From: Nitriliruptoraceae bacterium
GTDB taxonomy: Bacteria > Actinomycetota > Nitriliruptoria > Nitriliruptorales > Nitriliruptoraceae
NCBI GenBank assembly: GCA_007134165.1
Contig: SLLJ01000358.1
Span: forward strand, 1 to 10,097
Length of the DNA stretch: 10,097 nt
Direction of reading: 5' to 3'
Shown here: positions 6,766-10,097 of the stretch, piece by piece
Layout: each line of letters opens with the position of its first letter
Position numbering within the stretch: position 1 is the first letter of the stretch
Translations under genes and position numbers: made by a program
Notes under the pieces: generated by a model
What the model was told of the DNA's origin: nothing
What the model saw: only the letters and a program-made list of their open reading frames with translations
The model's database searches: none

Positions 6766-8388
6766 ATGAGAGCACTGGCCGCGGGACCGACGGATGTCCC
6801 ACTGCTCCGTGAGACCATCGGTGACAACCTTCGGGCGACCATCGCCAGGCACGCCGATCGCGAAGCCCTCGTTGCCCCGCACCAGGGCATTCGCTGGACG
6901 TACCGGGAGTTCGGGGACCGGGTTGATCGGCTCGCCCGTGGGATGCTGGCCGGTGGGTTGCAGCGGGGCGATCGAGTCGGGATCTGGAGTCCCAACTACG
7001 CCGAGTGGACGCTGGTTCAGTACGCCACGGCGGCGATCGGCGTCATCCTGGTCAACGTCAACCCGGCCTACCGCACGCACGAACTCGCCTTTGCACTCAA
7101 CCAGTCAGGCTGCCGATGGCTGATCGCCGCGCCGGCCTTCAAGAGCTCCAACTACGTGGCGATGGTGGCCGAGGTCCGCGACGCCGTGCCGGGCCTGGAG
7201 CGGGCGGTGTTCCTGTGGGATGACGAGTGGGAGCAGTTGGCGGAGGGTTCCACGGAGGTGGGCGCGGCCGATCTCGATGCCGTGATGGCCGCACTCGAGC
7301 CGGATGATCCGATCAACATCCAGTACACGTCCGGCACGACCGGTACGCCCAAGGGCGCCACCCTGACCCATGTGAACATCCTCAACAACGGGTTCTTCAC
7401 CGCGGAACTGCAGGGCTTCACCGAACAGGATCGTCTCTGCATCCCCGTGCCCTTCTACCACTGTTTCGGGATGGTGATGGGCAATCTCGGCTGCACGTCG
7501 CACGGGGCGACGATGGTGATCCCCGAGGCCTCGTTCGAAGCAGGCGCGGTGCTCGATGCCGTCGAGTCCGAACGTTGTACGGCGCTCTACGGGGTCCCCA
7601 CCATGTTCATCGCCGAGCTTGACGACCCAACGTTCGCTGATCGCGACCTGTCCAGCCTGCGAACGGGCGTCATGGCCGGTTCGCCGTGCCCGGTCGAGGT
7701 CATGAAGCAGGTCATCGACCGGATGCACATGGATGCGGTCACCATCGCGTACGGCATGACGGAGACCTCACCCGTGTCGACCCAGACCCGGGCCGACGAT
7801 TCCCTCCACCACCGCACGGCGACCGTCGGGCGGGTCCATCCCCACGTCGAGGTTCGGATCTCGGATCCCAACACGGGCCAGACCCTGCAACGAGGGGAGA
7901 CGGGCGAGCTGTGCACCAATGGGTACTCGGTCATGCAGGGCTACTGGCAGGACCCTGATCGGACCTCCCAGGCGATCGACGCTGACGGCTGGATGCACAC
8001 CGGTGACCTCGCCGTGATGGACGAGGATGGCTACGTGCGCATCGTCGGGCGGATCAAGGACATGCTCATCCGTGGTGGCGAGAACATCTACCCGCGCGAG
8101 ATCGAGGAGTTCCTGCACGGACATCCGGATGTCCTCGATGTGCAGGTCGTCGGGGTTCCGGATACCCGGTATGGCGAGGAGCTCATGGCCTGGATCAGGT
8201 TGCGCGACGGGTCAGAGACCAGCGAGGAAGACATCCGAGACTTCTGCCGAGAGAGGATCGCCCATTTCAAGGTCCCCCGTTACGTGAAGTTCGTGCAGGA
8301 CTATCCCACGACGGTCACGGGAAAGATCCAGAAGTACAAGATGCGGGAGTCCGCGATCGCCGAGCTCGGCCTCGTCGAGTCCCCGTAG
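6766..8388 (+). CDS. Fatty-acyl-CoA synthetase (AMP-forming), ACSF2/FadD-like
   Basis: 540 residues, cytosolic. It should activate a carboxylic (fatty) acid with ATP through an acyl-AMP intermediate and transfer it to CoA. All core motifs of the adenylate-forming family are intact: YTSGTTGTPKG (187-197, phosphate loop), YGMTETS (329-335), GWMHTGD (408-414), RIKDMLIRGGENIYPREIEE (429-448, hinge) and the C-terminal TVTGKIQK (516-523) with the catalytic Lys520. The N-terminal pattern (DVPLLRETIGDNL, then GDRVGIWSPNYAEW and NVNPAYRTHEL) matches medium-chain ACSF2-like/FadD35-like synthetases of actinobacteria; the chain-length preference cannot be read from sequence. It appears monocistronic: the next credible gene is 587 bp on. 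Its base composition is visibly less G+C-rich than that of the left-hand cluster. Confidence 0.93.
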   Translation: MRALAAGPTDVPLLRETIGDNLRATIARHADREALVAPHQGIRWTYREFGDRVDRLARGMLAGGLQRGDRVGIWSPNYAEWTLVQYATAAIGVILVNVNPAYRTHELAFALNQSGCRWLIAAPAFKSSNYVAMVAEVRDAVPGLERAVFLWDDEWEQLAEGSTEVGAADLDAVMAALEPDDPINIQYTSGTTGTPKGATLTHVNILNNGFFTAELQGFTEQDRLCIPVPFYHCFGMVMGNLGCTSHGATMVIPEASFEAGAVLDAVESERCTALYGVPTMFIAELDDPTFADRDLSSLRTGVMAGSPCPVEVMKQVIDRMHMDAVTIAYGMTETSPVSTQTRADDSLHHRTATVGRVHPHVEVRISDPNTGQTLQRGETGELCTNGYSVMQGYWQDPDRTSQAIDADGWMHTGDLAVMDEDGYVRIVGRIKDMLIRGGENIYPREIEEFLHGHPDVLDVQVVGVPDTRYGEELMAWIRLRDGSETSEEDIRDFCRERIAHFKVPRYVKFVQDYPTTVTGKIQKYKMRESAIAELGLVESP

Positions 8389-8423
8389 GCCCGCAGGGCG
8401 GTGGGGCGACACACTCCGGCCGA

Positions 8424-8803
8424 TCACCCTGCAGGTCGCGGGGCCGCGGCCAAGGCGAGCGCAATGCCCAGTCGGCGGCCGGCGCCGCGGGGAGGGGAGG
8501 CGCAGCGACCGGGGCGCCTGCTCCCGCCGCCAGCCACCAGGCAGCGTCGAGCCCGAGCTGCAGGCAGGCTGCCTGCAAGATGCTGGCCACGGGGATCACC
8601 GGGAGCACGAGGGCCAGCACCGGGTTGATCCGGTCGATGACGCCGGTCGTGACGAGCTCGCTTGGTAGGTGGACCCAGATGTGCGCGGGGGTGGCTTCCA
8701 GGGGGCGTATGCACCTGCGGCCGCGCTCTTTCGCGACGTCGTCGCCGAAGGCGAAGATGGCCAGCGGTTCGACACCGAAGGCCGCGAACCAAACCATCAG
8801 CAT
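8424..8803 (-). pseudogene. Possible remnant of a small membrane-protein gene
   Basis: From ATG 8803 the minus strand reads protein-like sequence for roughly 100 codons with G/C-ended codons. It includes hydrophobic stretches MVWFAAFGVEPLAIFAFG and PVLALVLPVIPVASILQAAC, followed by LDAAWWLAAGAGAPVAAPP. The same frame then degenerates into Arg/Pro-rich sequence that runs to 8315, inside the end of the convergent synthetase gene. A neighbouring frame instead ends at 8424 with LGIALALAAAPRPAG, which would make a better membrane-protein end, suggesting a frameshift. No Shine-Dalgarno precedes ATG 8803 and I recognise no family. It may be a genuine small gene, a fragment, or a chance frame. Confidence 0.3.
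8559..8577. repeat. Perfect 8-bp inverted repeat
   Basis: TGCAGGCA (8559-8566) and TGCCTGCA (8570-8577) flank a three-base centre. It lies 170 bp past the acyl-CoA synthetase stop and inside the minus-strand membrane-protein-like stretch. It could form a hairpin in transcripts from either strand, but no T-run adjoins it. Confidence 0.6.
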
Positions 8804-8942
8804 CGTGGCGGCGCTGCGGGCCGGTGCGCGCGGCTACCTGCTCAACGACGACACGCTGATGGCGGCGCCGCAGGCTCGCCCGGCGCGGCTGATCGACGCG
8901 AGTCGGGCCACGGTCGCACCGGGCGGTGTCGAGGTCACCTAG
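8799..8942 (+). pseudogene. Scrap resembling the end of a response-regulator receiver domain
   Basis: The frame ending at TAG 8942 contains SIVAALRAGARGYLLNDD. This closely matches the last strand and helix region of NarL/LuxR-type receiver domains, usually written as ALRAGARGYLLKD. The universally conserved lysine of that loop is Asn here. Upstream of about 8799 the frame loses any receiver-domain character, so the phosphorylated Asp and the earlier domain are absent; downstream no helix-turn-helix follows before the stop. It is best read as a gene fossil, although such a short match could be coincidental. Confidence 0.4.
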
Positions 8943-8975
8943 CCTCGGCAGCGAGATGAAGGGGGAAGGCGGCCG

Positions 8976-9593
8976 ATGGGTTGCTACGACCGCGATGCTG
9001 ACTCGGTGGAGTTCGGGCGGTTCGTGACGCTGACCGACGGCGTGTTCGCGATCGCGCTGACGCTGCTCGTGCTCGACCTCGCCCTGCCCGAGCAGGCGGC
9101 GGCGCTGCCCCTGGCGCAGGCGCTGGCCGAGACCGGGCCGCGCTTCTTCGCCTTCGTGATCAGCGTGGCGGTGGTGGGCACGTTCTTCCTGTCGCATCAC
9201 GAGTTCGTGGCCATGCTGCAGAAGGTCGATGGGGGACTGCTCGGGCTGTCGATCCCCTACCTGGGGCTGATCGTGCTGATCCCGTTCGCACAGAGCGTGC
9301 TCGGTGAGGGGTCGGGAGAGCCGCTTGCGTTCGCGTTGTACGGCGCGCTGCTGGGGTTCACCTCGATCGCCGCCGCGGTGATGCTCTGGCACGCCCATCG
9401 GCGCGGATTGCTGCGCGAGCCTCTCACCGGCTTCGAGGCCCGGCTTGAGGTGGCGCGCACCGGTGTGCCGATTGTGCTGTTTGGGTCCAGCGCCGGGCTG
9501 GCGCTGGTGATCGGTGAGTGGGTGGTGCTGTTCTGGGTTGCGATCTGGCCGATCGATGCGGTCCTGGCCCGCCTCGAGCGGCGCGCGGTCTGA
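8976..9593 (+). CDS. TMEM175-family (DUF1211) potassium channel protein
   Basis: 205 residues, the usual size for bacterial single-repeat TMEM175 channels, which assemble as tetramers. The family hallmark on helix 1, R-x-x-x-FSDGVFAIA, appears as Arg15 followed by LTDGVFAIALTLLVLDL (19-35). Six hydrophobic segments can be placed at about 22-38, 57-76, 87-109, 117-139, 163-180 and 181-196. The HH pair at 74-75 (FLSHHEF) fits the family's conserved helix-2 end. The first two signature positions, Phe-Ser, are Leu-Thr here, otherwise the motif is intact. By family knowledge it conducts K+ across the membrane; its physiological role in bacteria is poorly known. ATG 8976 is preceded by a modest GAAGG six bases upstream. 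It has no obvious operon partner. Confidence 0.87.
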   Translation: MGCYDRDADSVEFGRFVTLTDGVFAIALTLLVLDLALPEQAAALPLAQALAETGPRFFAFVISVAVVGTFFLSHHEFVAMLQKVDGGLLGLSIPYLGLIVLIPFAQSVLGEGSGEPLAFALYGALLGFTSIAAAVMLWHAHRRGLLREPLTGFEARLEVARTGVPIVLFGSSAGLALVIGEWVVLFWVAIWPIDAVLARLERRAV

Positions 9594-10097
9594 CCTTCTC
9601 GCAGGCCACGCGACCGGCAGGTGCCGCGGCGGGGTCGATGCTGTGGGGCGCCCGGCGGTTCGTCCTGTGACCCCTGGCCGCTCGAGGTCGGTACGTCGGT
9701 CCCCGGGAGGTCCGGCCCGAACCTGGCATGGTGGTGCCCAAGGTCCGGACGACGACGCCCAACACCGCATGCGCCGCGTCGTCTGGATGGCACGGGGGGA
9801 GGGGTTCGAGTGCGCGTCACCGACCCGTCAGCCGGCGCTCGTCTGCTGTCCACGGTCGGTCAGCCGGACCGCCAAACATCCGGCCACCCGAACGCAGACG
9901 GGGGACGGTCATGTCAGGGCACCGCTGCGCCCCCAGCCTGATCCGAGGAGCGTGAGCGTGCGGAGTGTCAGATCCTACCGTTCCTGATGTTTCAACTTCT
10001 GTTGACGGCCGGTGGTGTGCCGGTCGTGGTGCCGTGCGAACGGTGTTGACGGCTGCGTGTCACATCCGATGGTCGTGTCCCACGAGGCCGGTTGTGC
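9594..10097. other. No secure gene; right edge may hold the leader of a gene outside the window
   Basis: Open frames on both strands here lack motifs and credible starts. Near the end, GAGGAG at 9945-9950 precedes a nine-codon frame (GTG 9958 to TGA 9987), whose stop overlaps an ATG at 9987 opening a 20-codon frame that ends in PCERC (stop 10047-10049). The 10-mer TGTTGACGGC occurs twice, at 10000-10009 and 10044-10053; its TTGAC core resembles a -35 element, but no good -10 follows either copy. Confidence 0.4.

Larger units (their letters stand above)
8389..8975. other. Gene-poor, apparently degraded spacer
   Basis: This 587-bp stretch between two intact plus-strand genes contains no full-length gene with recognisable family features. 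It holds a membrane-protein-like stretch on the minus strand, a receiver-domain-like scrap on the plus strand, and the inverted repeat at 8559-8577, each listed separately. A short GCCC-GCA-GGGC stem directly follows the synthetase stop (8389-8399) but is too small to call a terminator. Confidence 0.5.

Noticed and set aside
6194..6769. Plus-strand frame whose TGA overlaps the synthetase ATG (ATGA), suggesting translational coupling
   Set aside because: The frame has no recognisable domain and no steady codon bias, and the synthetase has its own perfect Shine-Dalgarno. The overlap is probably coincidence.
6440..6802. Minus-strand 120-codon frame with a plausible-looking product
   Set aside because: It overlaps the start and Shine-Dalgarno of the synthetase, and no motif was seen; too weak to list as a gene.
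8442..8451. 10-bp palindrome GGCCGCGGCC
   Set aside because: Short all-G/C palindromes are expected by chance at this base composition, and nothing ties it to a promoter or terminator.
8424..9770. 448-codon open frame on the minus strand
   Set aside because: It runs antisense through the TMEM175-type channel gene and is Arg/His/Gln/Pro-rich. Only its last few codons (8424 end) were kept, as a possible frameshifted end of the membrane-like remnant.

Overview
The window is very G+C-rich with strongly G/C-biased third codon positions. This, with a LAL-type (large LuxR) regulator and a FadD/ACSF2-like acyl-CoA synthetase close to actinobacterial ones, points to chromosomal DNA of an actinobacterium; genus cannot be read from it. 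No rRNA, tRNA, CRISPR array, transposase or recognisable phage gene was seen.

Left half (about 60-5648): five genes all read leftwards on the minus strand. In transcription order they are a class I SAM-dependent methyltransferase (4812-5648), an 886-residue LuxR-family ATPase regulator (2024-4684), an OsmC-family protein (1313-1885), a methyltransferase resembling ArsM (519-1295) and a 92-residue two-helix membrane protein (60-338). The osmC-like and arsM-like genes are 17 bp apart, each with a strong Shine-Dalgarno sequence, and are surely cotranscribed. A compact set of GATGC/GCATC half-sites lies just upstream of osmC, in the gap behind the regulator gene. A hairpin follows the first methyltransferase stop and another follows the arsM-like stop, so the block probably forms three or four transcription units.

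Middle (5649-6765): 1.1 kb with no secure gene. The minus strand holds a coding-like stretch broken across three frames (about 5638-6223) whose last frame ends inside the start of the 4812-5648 methyltransferase. The rest is the upstream region of the next gene.

Right half (6766-10097): two plus-strand genes, an acyl-CoA synthetase (6766-8388) and a TMEM175/DUF1211-type potassium channel (8976-9593). Between them, 0.6 kb looks like wreckage: a minus-strand membrane-protein-like stretch abuts a plus-strand scrap resembling the end of a response-regulator receiver domain. The last 0.5 kb has no secure gene.

The most coherent biology is a local stress/detoxification module: an ATP-dependent LuxR regulator beside an OsmC-type thiol protein coupled to an ArsM-like methyltransferase. 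The latter has only one cysteine and has lost the residues expected for arsenite binding, so it probably acts on another substrate. No dramatic new system is evident; this divergent pair and the broken genes most deserve a second look.
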